From JAIQFL01 sp035501495 (GTDB lineage Bacteria; Acidobacteriota; Terriglobia; Bryobacterales; Bryobacteraceae): a stretch of 64,000 bases of DNA. This document shows, piece by piece, positions 34,681 through 42,960 of this stretch. The stretch lies in NCBI GenBank assembly GCA_035501495.1, contig DATJWB010000260.1, forward strand, positions 62,001 through 126,000, given 5' to 3'. The notes under the pieces are model-generated. The model saw only the letters and a program-made list of their open reading frames with translations. It had not been told where the DNA came from and made no database searches. How positions within the stretch are numbered: the first letter of the stretch is position 1; every line of letters starts with the position of its first letter. The translations under genes and the position numbers were made by a program.

Positions 34681-37600
34681 GTGGAGATTGCTCGCTCCTG
34701 CGTCTTTGCATATGTGACGCGAGTGATTTGGGGTCTGGTACTCCTGCCTGGTGTGCTGCAAGCTCAGGCTGTACATCCGCCCACGAGTAATCCGGGCGGG
34801 GTATTGGGTCAGCTTGCGGTTGCCGCTTTCGGCGGCTCGGGCCAGAATTCCATCCAGGTGCTGGCCGCCGACCCCAACGGGAACATCTACCTGTCGGGTA
34901 CGACCACCTCGCCCGACCTACCCGTGAAGAACGCCTACCAGCCCAACTTCGCAGAGGCTCGTATTCTGAAGACCAGCGATCTGGGAGCCACCTGGACGCG
35001 CGTCACGGGTCCGCCGGACAGCACCGCGGCGGTGTTCCCCGATCCTGTTGCGCCGCAGACGCTGTTTGCCAGCGGCGCTACCGGCATCTTCAAAAGCACG
35101 GACGGCGCCGCAACCTGGCGCCTGGTGTACTCGTTTCCGCAGTCGTTCGTTCAAGGCGGTGGTGCCATGGCGATCGACCCGGGCAACCACTCGCGGCTTG
35201 TGGCCCTGGTGCCGTTCAGTGGCGCACTGATCCGCAGCGTGGACGGGGGCGAGACGTGGAGTCCCGGCAGCGTATCCTGTCCCATTTCGAATTGCGGGGG
35301 AAAGCTGATTGCGGACCCGGGCGGGTCGGGTGAGTTGTTGTCGCTCACGCAGACGCTGAACCTCTCGCGGGATTTCGGGTCCACGTTTCATGACATCGAA
35401 CCACCGGGGCCGGGAGGTGTGTCGGCAGCAGCTTTCGATCCGTCGCATCCGGGATGGATCTATGCCGGGACTTCGGCCGGCGTGTTGGGGGCCTTCTATT
35501 TGTCCACCGACTACGGCGCGACATGGACGGCGAGACCATCGCCGCCCACCACTTTCTCGGCAATGACCACCGTGGCGGTCGATCCGCAAACGCCCTCGAC
35601 GATCCTGGCGTACACGCTGGACGGCCTCTACAAGAGCATCGACGGCGCAAGTTCGTGGGTACAGGTGCGGGGGTTTGGGAGCTCATTCGAGCCGAATGAA
35701 CAGGACCCCTTCGTCCTATTGAGCCACCAATGCGCGACCGGGGGCGGGATGGCGGCGATCGGCAGCGGCGGCGGTGTTGGGTCGTTTCAGGTGGCCTTCA
35801 GCCAGGATTCCGGCACGACTTTTTCGGCGCCGCAGCTTACGGGGGTGACCAGCCTCGCTGCCGGACCGTCCTGCGCTGTCTACGTGATGCGGCAGGGATC
35901 GTCAGACGCGTTTCTCTCCAAACTGGCGCCGGATGGAACGGCCATCTGGACGACCTATTTCGGGGGTGGCGACCAGGACGTGCCTGCAGGCTTGGTGCTC
36001 GACCCGCAGGGCAACGTATACGTCACCGGCAACACGTTTTCACCCGACTTTCCGGCGACTCTGCCGCGGATCGGACCGCTCGGCACGGGAGCCGTCTTCA
36101 CCGCCCGCTTCACGCCGGATGGCAGGCTGGACTATTCTGTGTTGATCGGCGGGGAAGCCGTCAACAGCGCAGTCGCCATCGCAGCGGATGCGGCCGGCAA
36201 CGCCTACGTGATCGGCACTACGGACTCGCAGAGCTTTCCAGTCACGGCAGGAACGCTGGTGACGAAGGTCGATCCCCAAAGCTATACGGGTTTCCTGGCC
36301 AAGTTCAGCATCACCGGGAGCCTCACGTACGCCACGTATCTCGGGCCTTCGTACATGTATGCCAGGGCAATCCTGGCGAATGCCGATGGGACCGTGATCC
36401 TCGCCGGCGCAGGTCCGGGACCGCAGAGCCCGCCGGGCACGATTAACACCGAGTTCGTGATGGAACTGAACGCGAGCGGGTCGCAAGTGGTTTCCTCGAC
36501 AACGATCCAGGTTGCCAACCCGAACGGCATCGGACCCGCCGCGCTGGGGGCGGACAGTCAGGGTAATCTGATCGTGGCCGGTTCGACCTTCCCGACGGGC
36601 AGCATCGGATGCCCGGAGGATGTGCACAGCGCCGCCAGCGAATCGAACGTCTTTGTGGCGAAACTGGCGGCTGCCGACTGGAGCACGGTTTACAACACGC
36701 CGATTCAAGCGCCGTGTGGCGTGCATCTCGGTTCGATGGCGGTGGATGGATTCGGCTCGGTGATTCTCGGATTATCAGCGGGACGGGGCCTTCCGCTGCT
36801 CAGGCCGCTTCTTGGCGGGAATACCTGCTCGTTCAATTCCAGCGCGATCGCGATGCTCAGCCCGGATGGCTCCACGCTGCAATCCGCCACCTATCTGGAT
36901 AACTGCGGCGCTCCCGCGATCTCGCTGGCGCCGGATGGTTCGATCTACGCCGGTGTCTCCCCGCGAAATCCGCGAAGTCCGGCGGGTGTGCTGCGAGTTC
37001 CGGCCGTGGCGGCTTTCGCTCCGCTGTTTTCGCTCGATCGGGTAGCGAACGCTTTCAGCGATAACACAAGTGCGGTGGCCTTTGGCGGTTTGTACTCGCT
37101 GGCCGGCACGGGCTTCACCTTTGCGGCGATGGATTTGGGCCTCAGTCCTAGTCAGGACCTCCCAGCTCAGCTTGCTGGTGTGCAGGTGAAATTCGACGGT
37201 GTTCCAGGCGCGATTCTTCAGACGGCGCCGGGACGCGTCATTGTCGCCGCGCCGGCGCCACCCGAAGGCCGGGGACAGAAGGGCAGGCCCCGGAGTTTCA
37301 CCGCCGTCCAATTGTTCTCGAACGGCGTCGCGTCGAATGTCGTGTTGATGCCGGTGGCGAGCGCGTTGCCAGGATTGCTAACCGTGGACTATCCTAGTCC
37401 GCCGCACGCCAGCTTCGGAGTCAGCGCCGTGGCGCGCAACGCGGACGGCACCACGAACGATGCGAGCCATCCGGCGGCGGCGGGCTCCAGCATTACTCTC
37501 TTCGCGACCGGGATGGGTGCGGCGAAACCGCAGCTGGTTCCGGGCTCGGTAGCGAAATCCAGCGCGAGCATGCCGGTCACGAACGTGTACTCGTCCCTGG

Positions 37601-37830
37601 AAACGTATGGGCCCGGGTTGAGTTCGCCTCCTACGCTTCCGGTCTCGACAGTTCCGGGAGAAGTCTCGGCGGTGTTTCAGGTCGTCGTGGCTTTACCGAG
37701 CTCGGCGCAGAATCTGGGGACGGCGGTGGCGAACGGCGTGCGGAGCGTTCCCGTGGCCTTGAACTTCTATCTATCGCCTTCCAGTAACATTCCCCCGGCG
37801 TCGAATTACGTGGCCGTCTACGTTAAGTGA
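34681..37830 (+). CDS. Large secreted beta-propeller (SBBP/Asp-box) protein with TIGR03437 domain
   Basis: About 1049 residues from GTG 34681. A signal peptide (VFAYVTRVIWGLVLLPGVLQAQA) precedes Asp-box-like repeats (STDGAATWRLV, SVDGGETWSPG, STDYGATWTAR, SIDGASSWVQV) and SBBP beta-propeller repeats (LVLDPQGNVYVTGNTFSPDFP, IAADAAGNAYVIGTTDSQSFPV, LGADSQGNLIVAGSTFP). The final about 230 residues (DRVANAFSDNTSAVAFGGLYSLAGTGF, GVQVKFDGVPGAILQTAPGRVIVAAP, SITLFATGMGA) match TIGR03437. Extracellular, likely carbohydrate- or matrix-binding; no catalytic residues are evident. The frame is open from 34489, but the earlier part overlaps the S9-like gene and is not protein-like. Its 3' end overlaps adk tail-to-tail by 8 nt. 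Confidence 0.88.
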   Translation: MEIARSCVFAYVTRVIWGLVLLPGVLQAQAVHPPTSNPGGVLGQLAVAAFGGSGQNSIQVLAADPNGNIYLSGTTTSPDLPVKNAYQPNFAEARILKTSDLGATWTRVTGPPDSTAAVFPDPVAPQTLFASGATGIFKSTDGAATWRLVYSFPQSFVQGGGAMAIDPGNHSRLVALVPFSGALIRSVDGGETWSPGSVSCPISNCGGKLIADPGGSGELLSLTQTLNLSRDFGSTFHDIEPPGPGGVSAAAFDPSHPGWIYAGTSAGVLGAFYLSTDYGATWTARPSPPTTFSAMTTVAVDPQTPSTILAYTLDGLYKSIDGASSWVQVRGFGSSFEPNEQDPFVLLSHQCATGGGMAAIGSGGGVGSFQVAFSQDSGTTFSAPQLTGVTSLAAGPSCAVYVMRQGSSDAFLSKLAPDGTAIWTTYFGGGDQDVPAGLVLDPQGNVYVTGNTFSPDFPATLPRIGPLGTGAVFTARFTPDGRLDYSVLIGGEAVNSAVAIAADAAGNAYVIGTTDSQSFPVTAGTLVTKVDPQSYTGFLAKFSITGSLTYATYLGPSYMYARAILANADGTVILAGAGPGPQSPPGTINTEFVMELNASGSQVVSSTTIQVANPNGIGPAALGADSQGNLIVAGSTFPTGSIGCPEDVHSAASESNVFVAKLAAADWSTVYNTPIQAPCGVHLGSMAVDGFGSVILGLSAGRGLPLLRPLLGGNTCSFNSSAIAMLSPDGSTLQSATYLDNCGAPAISLAPDGSIYAGVSPRNPRSPAGVLRVPAVAAFAPLFSLDRVANAFSDNTSAVAFGGLYSLAGTGFTFAAMDLGLSPSQDLPAQLAGVQVKFDGVPGAILQTAPGRVIVAAPAPPEGRGQKGRPRSFTAVQLFSNGVASNVVLMPVASALPGLLTVDYPSPPHASFGVSAVARNADGTTNDASHPAAAGSSITLFATGMGAAKPQLVPGSVAKSSASMPVTNVYSSLETYGPGLSSPPTLPVSTVPGEVSAVFQVVVALPSSAQNLGTAVANGVRSVPVALNFYLSPSSNIPPASNYVAVYVK

Positions 37831-38476
37831 GAACCGGGCACGCCAAAGCTTGGTCCACCGCTTGGGCTACTTCGCCCGGCGGCGCTGCGCCATCGATGCG
37901 GCGCACCTGCGACTCACCGTACCATTTGAGGATCGGACCGGTCAGCTCGTGGTAGGCGTTGAGGCGTTGACGGATCACTTCCTCCCTGTCGTCCTCACGC
38001 GTCAGCAATCCAGCGCCATCGTCGTCACAGGTCTCCGCCACCCGCGGCGGCTGCGACAGCAGGTTGTAGATGCGGTGGCAGCGCGGGCACTGCCGGCGGG
38101 ATGTCAGGCGCGACACCAGGACCCATTCGGGCACATCCAGGTAGATCACGACCGGCTCCGGCAAGCCGAGCTTCTCGACCAGCGTCGCAAAGTGCATTGC
38201 CTGGGGAACGGTTCGCGGATACCCATCGAGCAGGAAGCCGCTTGCGCAATCCGGCCGCGCGATACGGCTGGCTACGATGCCGTTGACGATGTCGTCACCG
38301 ACCAGGCCGCCGCTGGAGAGGATCGAGCAGGCCTTGCGGCCTAAATCTGTACCGGCCTTGCACTCAGCACGGAACATTTCCCCCGTCGAAATCGCGGGAA
38401 TGTTGAATTTTTCAGCAAGGAAAGCGGCTTGCGTGCCTTTGCCGCATCCGGGCGGCCCGAATAAGAGGATGACCAC
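37823..38476 (-). CDS. adk: Adenylate kinase
   Basis: ATP + AMP = 2 ADP, cytoplasmic. 217 residues: P-loop GPPGCGKGTQ, AMP-binding ISTGEMFRAE, FLLDGYPRTVPQA, and a LID with the zinc-type CPRCHRIYNLL...CDDDG set (Cys-x2-Cys...Cys-x2-Asp). The C-terminal part is a little short and divergent compared with the 214-residue standard. Start GTG 38476; no Shine-Dalgarno, but a promoter whose -10 ends 7 nt before the GTG. It follows the hopanoid operon on the same strand and may also be reached by read-through. Confidence 0.95.
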   Translation of the reverse strand: MVILLFGPPGCGKGTQAAFLAEKFNIPAISTGEMFRAECKAGTDLGRKACSILSSGGLVGDDIVNGIVASRIARPDCASGFLLDGYPRTVPQAMHFATLVEKLGLPEPVVIYLDVPEWVLVSRLTSRRQCPRCHRIYNLLSQPPRVAETCDDDGAGLLTREDDREEVIRQRLNAYHELTGPILKWYGESQVRRIDGAAPPGEVAQAVDQALACPVLT

Positions 38477-38483
38477 GTCCTAA

Positions 38484-38512
38484 ATTAAAACTTATAGCTC
38501 GCAGCCCGTCAA
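38484..38512 (-). promoter_or_regulatory. adk promoter, leaderless type
   Basis: On the minus strand: TTGACG, a 17-nt spacer, TTTAAT; the -10 ends 7 nt before GTG 38476. This is the best two-hexamer promoter in the window. Confidence 0.6.
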
Positions 38513-38537
38513 GGACGGATTTGGGACAGGTGGGCCG

Positions 38538-39731
38538 TCAGGACCTAGTGGCCGCTTTGGACCGGACATTCTGTGACGCCTGGAATTCCGAGCAGATTCG
38601 GCCATCCGCGTGCAGGAGCAGGCGGCGGTCCCGCCAGTCCACATGGTGGCCGAAGATGCCGCAGAGCCAGACCGCAAAGCCGAAGAGGTCGCGGAGCGGA
38701 ATAAACCAGAAGTCCGAACTTACCTGGCGGTCCTGGAGCACCGACAGGCCTACCAGCACTCCGGCGATCATCCGGACGGCCAGCGCCATGGCGCCGGCCC
38801 ACCACTGGTGCGCGGCGAACGCCACCAGCGCCCACAAGGTGGCGTGCGTGACCACATAGCCGCAATAGCCGGCGGGCCGCGATACGCGGATGGTGCGCGA
38901 CCAACGCAACTGATGGCGCCAGGTCTGGAGCCAGGACTCGCCCCCGAGATCGGTCTCCACTACCATGGGAGCGAACTCGATGCGGTATCCGAGTTTCGCG
39001 ATGTGGGTGCCCAACTGGTAATCGTCGGCCAGGTAGTTTTCGATGGCGGAGAATCCGCCAATACGGCGTAGAGCATCGGCGCGGAACACCATGGTCGAAC
39101 CCAGAGCGAAATCCGCCACGCCGAGCATGCGGGCTACCAGGACGCTGGGGGCGAACTCGGTAGCGATGCCGAGGGCTTCGGCCCGCGAGGCAGGCGACTC
39201 TGCGGCAGCGCGGTAGAGGCAGGTCACCATGCCGATGGTGGGGTCGGCCAGGGGTGCGGTGACGGCGCGCAGGTATCCGGGCTCCACCACGATGTCGCTG
39301 TCGTTCACCAGCAGCAAGGGGTAGCGGGCATGCTCGGCCAGTTCGGCCAGGATGCCGACCTTGGCGTTGGGCGCCTTGGAAAAGACCGTGCGCACCGTGA
39401 TGCGCCCATCGGGAAACTCGCGTTGCAGGCGCTCGATATCTTCCAGTGCGGGATCGTCGGGGTTGTTGACGCCGAAGAGAATTTCGAACTGCGGGTAGTC
39501 CTGGCGGGCGTGGGAAAGGATGCCTTCGTAGAATTGCGGGTCGCGGCCGTGAACCGGCTTGAGGATGGAGAGCGGCACCGCGGGCCGCGAGCCGTTTTGT
39601 GACAGCCCCAACGAGACGACGCTGGGAGCCGGAAAGAAATGCCGGTCGCCCTGCCGCCAGCGAATGGCCGCGATGATGGCAAGGAGGTAATAGACCGTGG
39701 CCGCGAGGGCCGGAAGCGCAAGCCAGATCAC
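38538..39731 (-). CDS. hpnI: Hopanoid biosynthesis glycosyltransferase HpnI
   Basis: 397-residue membrane GT2/GT21 enzyme of the ceramide-glucosyltransferase type; HpnI adds N-acetylglucosamine to bacteriohopanetetrol. TM near the N-terminus (VIWLALPALAATVYYLLAIIAAIRW), then SILKPVHGRDPQFYEGI, LLVNDSDIVVEPGYL (metal-binding Asp), GSTMVFRADALRRIGGF, YLADDYQLGTHIAKLG and the QxxRW-type QLRWSRTIR, then C-terminal TMs. GTG 39731 forms a GTGA 4-nt overlap with the stop of the upstream SMR gene; the frame is open to 39779. Last gene of the hopanoid operon. The deacetylase hpnK that usually follows is absent here. Confidence 0.85.
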   Translation of the reverse strand: MIWLALPALAATVYYLLAIIAAIRWRQGDRHFFPAPSVVSLGLSQNGSRPAVPLSILKPVHGRDPQFYEGILSHARQDYPQFEILFGVNNPDDPALEDIERLQREFPDGRITVRTVFSKAPNAKVGILAELAEHARYPLLLVNDSDIVVEPGYLRAVTAPLADPTIGMVTCLYRAAAESPASRAEALGIATEFAPSVLVARMLGVADFALGSTMVFRADALRRIGGFSAIENYLADDYQLGTHIAKLGYRIEFAPMVVETDLGGESWLQTWRHQLRWSRTIRVSRPAGYCGYVVTHATLWALVAFAAHQWWAGAMALAVRMIAGVLVGLSVLQDRQVSSDFWFIPLRDLFGFAVWLCGIFGHHVDWRDRRLLLHADGRICSEFQASQNVRSKAATRS

Positions 39732-40090
39732 AACGAGACCAGCGCGACGCCGAAAATCACCAGCGAAGCGCCCGCCCACCGCAGCCAGTTGACCTGCTCT
39801 TTCAGGACATACCTGGCCAGAACGGTTTCCAGCACGTACGTTACAGCCGTTGCCGGGACCGCGAAGCTGAGGTCTGCTATCGTGAGCAAGCCCATGTAGG
39901 CGAAGAAGGACACCGCCATCGCCACCACCGAGCCGATGACGAAGCGGTTCTGCGCGAGCACGGCCATGGCGCGGCCGAGGGCGGTGGGGCGGAAATCGCG
40001 AATCTCGCCGTGATGCCGCATACCTTTAGCTTGCATCACTTCGCCCGCGGTGGTGGCCGCCACGATGATCGCGATCCAAATCCACTTCAT
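39728..40090 (-). CDS. Small SMR/EamA-type transporter, second of a pair
   Basis: 120 residues, four predicted TM helices (WIWIAIIVAATTAGEVMQAKG, NRFVIGSVVAMAVSFFAYMGLLTI, LSFAVPATAVTYVLETVLA, WLRWAGASLVIFGVALVSL). This is the size and pattern of one SMR (EmrE/ArnE) subunit. The Glu in TM1 (TAGEVMQAKG) is at the position of the EmrE proton-coupling Glu. Its ATG overlaps the stop of the first SMR gene (ATGA, 40087-40090) and its stop overlaps the start of hpnI. The arrangement resembles arnE/arnF, the SMR pair that flips an undecaprenyl-linked sugar. Here it may flip a hopanoid or its sugar donor; this is inference from context. Confidence 0.75.
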   Translation of the reverse strand: MKWIWIAIIVAATTAGEVMQAKGMRHHGEIRDFRPTALGRAMAVLAQNRFVIGSVVAMAVSFFAYMGLLTIADLSFAVPATAVTYVLETVLARYVLKEQVNWLRWAGASLVIFGVALVSL

Positions 40091-40533
40091 TGGCCGGCCC
40101 CCACTGCGCTGACCGCTTCGCCTTCCCCGTCGCGGGATTTGGGACCGGCAGTCTGGGGAGCACTTCCGCCACTGACCAAAGCCACGCCCGCCACGATCAG
40201 GACGATCCCGGCCCATCGCTTGGAGGTGATCTGTTCGTTCAGCAGGATTCTGCCGCAGAGCGCCACCAGCACATACCCGATGGACGTCACCGGCAGCACG
40301 TAGCTGAGGTCCGCCCAGCTCAGCAGCGCCATGCGCGAGAGCATCCACAAAATCAGCAGCGAGACGCCCAGCGCCACCCACGGCTGGAACAGCACCGTGA
40401 TGTAGGCCAGAGGATTGGGCAATTCCGGCGGCATTCCGCGCTTCATAAAGAAATTGCCGAAGACGTTGCTGAGAACCACAACCGTCGCGCAGATCCAGGT
40501 CTTGATGCGGAGCCGGGCTGATTCGCTGGACAT
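40087..40533 (-). CDS. Small SMR/EamA-type transporter, first of a pair
   Basis: 148 residues with four predicted TM helices (TWICATVVVLSNVFGNFFMKRG, PWVALGVSLLILWMLSRMALL, LSYVLPVTSIGYVLVALCGRILL, RWAGIVLIVAGVALVSGG) and a charged C-terminal tail. It is similar to its neighbour in layout but clearly diverged, including an Asn rather than Glu in TM1 (SNVFGNFFMK). Together with the second copy this suggests an antiparallel heterodimer with one proton-coupled subunit. It starts 10 nt after hpnJ; ATG 40533 has no clear Shine-Dalgarno. Confidence 0.75.
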   Translation of the reverse strand: MSSESARLRIKTWICATVVVLSNVFGNFFMKRGMPPELPNPLAYITVLFQPWVALGVSLLILWMLSRMALLSWADLSYVLPVTSIGYVLVALCGRILLNEQITSKRWAGIVLIVAGVALVSGGSAPQTAGPKSRDGEGEAVSAVGAGQ

Positions 40534-40543
40534 GCGGAGGTGA

Positions 40544-42010
40544 TCAGTCGCCCGAACCGGCGGTGACGGGCGCAGGTTTGGCCGCCTTCTGATCGGCCAC
40601 AAACCGCTTCCGCTTGGACCGAAGTGCCATGTACTCGCGAGCTTCCTTGGTGAGCCGGCGGCGCTCCTCGCCGTTGAAGATGGCCTTTCGCACGATGCGC
40701 CAGACGACGCGCGGGCGGAAGAAGTACTCCCCGTAGAAACGCTCGACCCAGTCCACCAGCTCGCCGCGATCGAGTCCGGGGTACACCACGTTGGGAAGTT
40801 GGTGGCCGGTGTCGTCGGTCATGGAGTCGATGGTGATCAGGCCGTTCTTCTTGACGTAATCGTAGAACTCGGTGCCCGGATAAGGATGGGCGATAGACAC
40901 CTGGATGGTCTCGGTGTCGAGCTTCTTGGCGAAATCGATGGTCTTGCGGATGCTCTCGCGGGTCTCGCCGGGGAGGCCGATAATGAAGTCACCGTGGACC
41001 AATAACCCGAGCTTCTTGCAATTCGCAGTGAAGCGCTCGGCCATCTCGACGGTGGCGCCCTTTTTGATGTTCTTGAGGATCTGCGGGTCGCCCGATTCGT
41101 ACCCCACGATGAGCAGCCGGCAGCCAGCCTCTTTCATGGCTTTCAAGGTCTCGTAATCGGTGGTGACCCGCGAGGTGCACGACCAGGTGAACTTCAGCGG
41201 CCGAAGCTTCCTGCACAGCTCGATGGTGCGCTCTTTGCGATAGTTGAAGGTATCGTCGTCGAAGAAGATCTCCTTCATCTGGGGGAAGGTTTCAAGCGCG
41301 TAACGGGCTTCGTTCGCCACGTCGTCCGAGGAGCGCAGGCGCCAGCGGTGCCCGGAGTGGGTCTGCGGCCAGAGGCAGAAAGTGCATAACGCCGGGCAGC
41401 CTCGCGAGGTGTACAGCGAAACGAAAGGATTGAGCAGGAACGGAACGTTGTAGCGCGTGATATCGAGATCGCGCTTGTAGACCTTCGTCACCCAGGGAAG
41501 CTCGTCGAGGTTCTCGATGGCCGGCCCTTCGGGATTGTTCACGATGTGGCCGTTCTTGCGGAAGCTGACGCCGGGCAGCTCTTCGAGCGGCTTGCCGCGG
41601 GCGTAGCCGGCGATCTGGTAGTCGAATTCGCGGCGGACGACAAAATCGATGGCCTTGGTGTCGCGGAGGGTCTTGTCCGGCTCGACGGTGACGGGCGGCC
41701 CCACGAACGCCACTTTCAGCTTGGGGTTCACGTCCTTCATCATCCGGGCCATCTTCACATCCACGTGGAAACCAGGGGTGGAGGTGTAGAGGACCAGCAG
41801 CTCAAAATCCTTGCCCATCTCTACGGTCTGCTCGATGGAGATTTTGTGCGGTGGGGCGTCTACCACTTTGCTGTCAGGCAGCATGCCGGCGGGATAACAC
41901 AGCCATACCGGGTACCAGTAGGACTCGATTTCGCGCGATGCCGGCCAGCGCGAACTGGCGCCACCATCAAAGCCCTCGAAGGATGGTGGGTTCAGAAAGA
42001 GCGTTCTCAT
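40544..42010 (-). CDS. hpnJ: Hopanoid biosynthesis radical SAM protein HpnJ
   Basis: 488 residues. N-terminal cobalamin-binding-like domain after MRTLFLNPPSFEGFDGGA, then the radical SAM core with the cluster motif CPALCTFC (Cys-x3-Cys-x2-Cys) in YTSRGCPALCTFCLWPQ, FFDDDTFNY, LIVGYESGDPQIL and GDFIIGLPGETRESI. HpnJ contracts the glucosamine ring of bacteriohopanetetrol glucosamine to the cyclitol ether. ATG 42010 is chosen because it begins the conserved MRTLFLNPPS; the frame is open to 42103. First gene of an operon with two SMR genes and hpnI. Confidence 0.92.
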   Translation of the reverse strand: MRTLFLNPPSFEGFDGGASSRWPASREIESYWYPVWLCYPAGMLPDSKVVDAPPHKISIEQTVEMGKDFELLVLYTSTPGFHVDVKMARMMKDVNPKLKVAFVGPPVTVEPDKTLRDTKAIDFVVRREFDYQIAGYARGKPLEELPGVSFRKNGHIVNNPEGPAIENLDELPWVTKVYKRDLDITRYNVPFLLNPFVSLYTSRGCPALCTFCLWPQTHSGHRWRLRSSDDVANEARYALETFPQMKEIFFDDDTFNYRKERTIELCRKLRPLKFTWSCTSRVTTDYETLKAMKEAGCRLLIVGYESGDPQILKNIKKGATVEMAERFTANCKKLGLLVHGDFIIGLPGETRESIRKTIDFAKKLDTETIQVSIAHPYPGTEFYDYVKKNGLITIDSMTDDTGHQLPNVVYPGLDRGELVDWVERFYGEYFFRPRVVWRIVRKAIFNGEERRRLTKEAREYMALRSKRKRFVADQKAAKPAPVTAGSGD

Positions 42011-42059
42011 GTATAGTCCCCGTTGAGCGCGATCTTGTGCGGAGCATAAATCCCGGCGC

Positions 42060-42764
42060 CTACTGGCCGTCCGTGTCGCTCGCCACGCCTTCCTTGCGGC
42101 CATCGATCGAGAAATTGGTGTAGTCGATGGTCAATTCCGCCCTGCCGACCAGCCAGGTGTCCGTCACACTTTGCACCTGCCGAGGCACGGAAATCCCGTT
42201 ACGGATTTCATATTTTCGGATAAATGCGACCTTGCGGATCGCCAGGGACGGACTCTTGACCAGGTATCCCGACTCCTGGACGCGAAGGTAGGTAGCGGCA
42301 TCGATCCACAATTCGCCCTTGAACAGGCCCTGGCGTTTCTGTTTGGGACTCACTTGGAAGATATGGACGTCGCGCCCGTCCAGTTGGCGCTGTCCCTTGT
42401 ACTTGAACTTGTAATTCTGGGGGGTTACGGCGAGAGAAGAATCCCGTTGAGCCTCGGCTTCGGCGGTCAGGTAGCGGGCAATGACCTCTTTCTTGACCGT
42501 ATTATCGCCTTCGAAGCGCAGTTTTTCGTAGGTGATGCGGCCCAGACCCGAGATGCGGCGCAGAGCGCGCAGTTTTCCCTGCTTCTTGAGCCTGGGAAGC
42601 GAGCCGGCGATTTCGACTTCCATCGTCGCCGCGCGCAGGGCCTGTTCCTGGATCCGCGAGGCAGTGCAATAATTCTCGACGATAGTATCCGGCAGCAGCC
42701 CGGGAGTTTCAGCTCCCAGCGAGATACAAAGCGCGGCTAACGACACCACAGAGCGGACCGTCAA
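42060..42764 (-). CDS. Secreted LolA-like/outer-membrane lipoprotein-sorting-type protein
   Basis: 234 residues with a signal peptide (VRSVVSLAALCISLGAET). The remainder is a beta-sheet-rich sequence (YKFKYKGQRQLDGRDVHIFQVSPKQ, LWIDAATYLRVQESGYLV, ISVPRQVQSVTDTWLVGRAELTIDYTNF) of the kind seen in LolA/LolB- and RseB-like lipid-binding half-barrels. It lies 49 nt upstream of hpnJ on the same strand, so a role in carrying a lipid such as a hopanoid across the periplasm is attractive but unproven. The start codon is TTG 42764, with GGGAG seven nt upstream. Confidence 0.6.
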   Translation of the reverse strand: MTVRSVVSLAALCISLGAETPGLLPDTIVENYCTASRIQEQALRAATMEVEIAGSLPRLKKQGKLRALRRISGLGRITYEKLRFEGDNTVKKEVIARYLTAEAEAQRDSSLAVTPQNYKFKYKGQRQLDGRDVHIFQVSPKQKRQGLFKGELWIDAATYLRVQESGYLVKSPSLAIRKVAFIRKYEIRNGISVPRQVQSVTDTWLVGRAELTIDYTNFSIDGRKEGVASDTDGQ

Positions 42765-42946
42765 TGGCGATCTCCCGTAACTGGCATGAACCCGGAATCA
42801 CTAAGTCTAGCAGAATGAGCCCATCCGGACAATCGTAAAATCCGGCGGCAGGGGCTCTTGGCCATCGCTCTCTGGATGCGGCGGCGGGGCCGGCGGATTC
42901 GCGTGAGGGACAAGCCCGGGAACCTTCCTACCGTTCGGTAAAGATA

Positions 42947-42952
42947 TATACT
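42947..42952 (+). promoter_or_regulatory. -10 hexamer of the esterase gene (leaderless type)
   Basis: TATACT ends 8 nt before ATG 42961; no Shine-Dalgarno. Confidence 0.5.
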
Positions 42953-42960
42953 GGCTTGCT

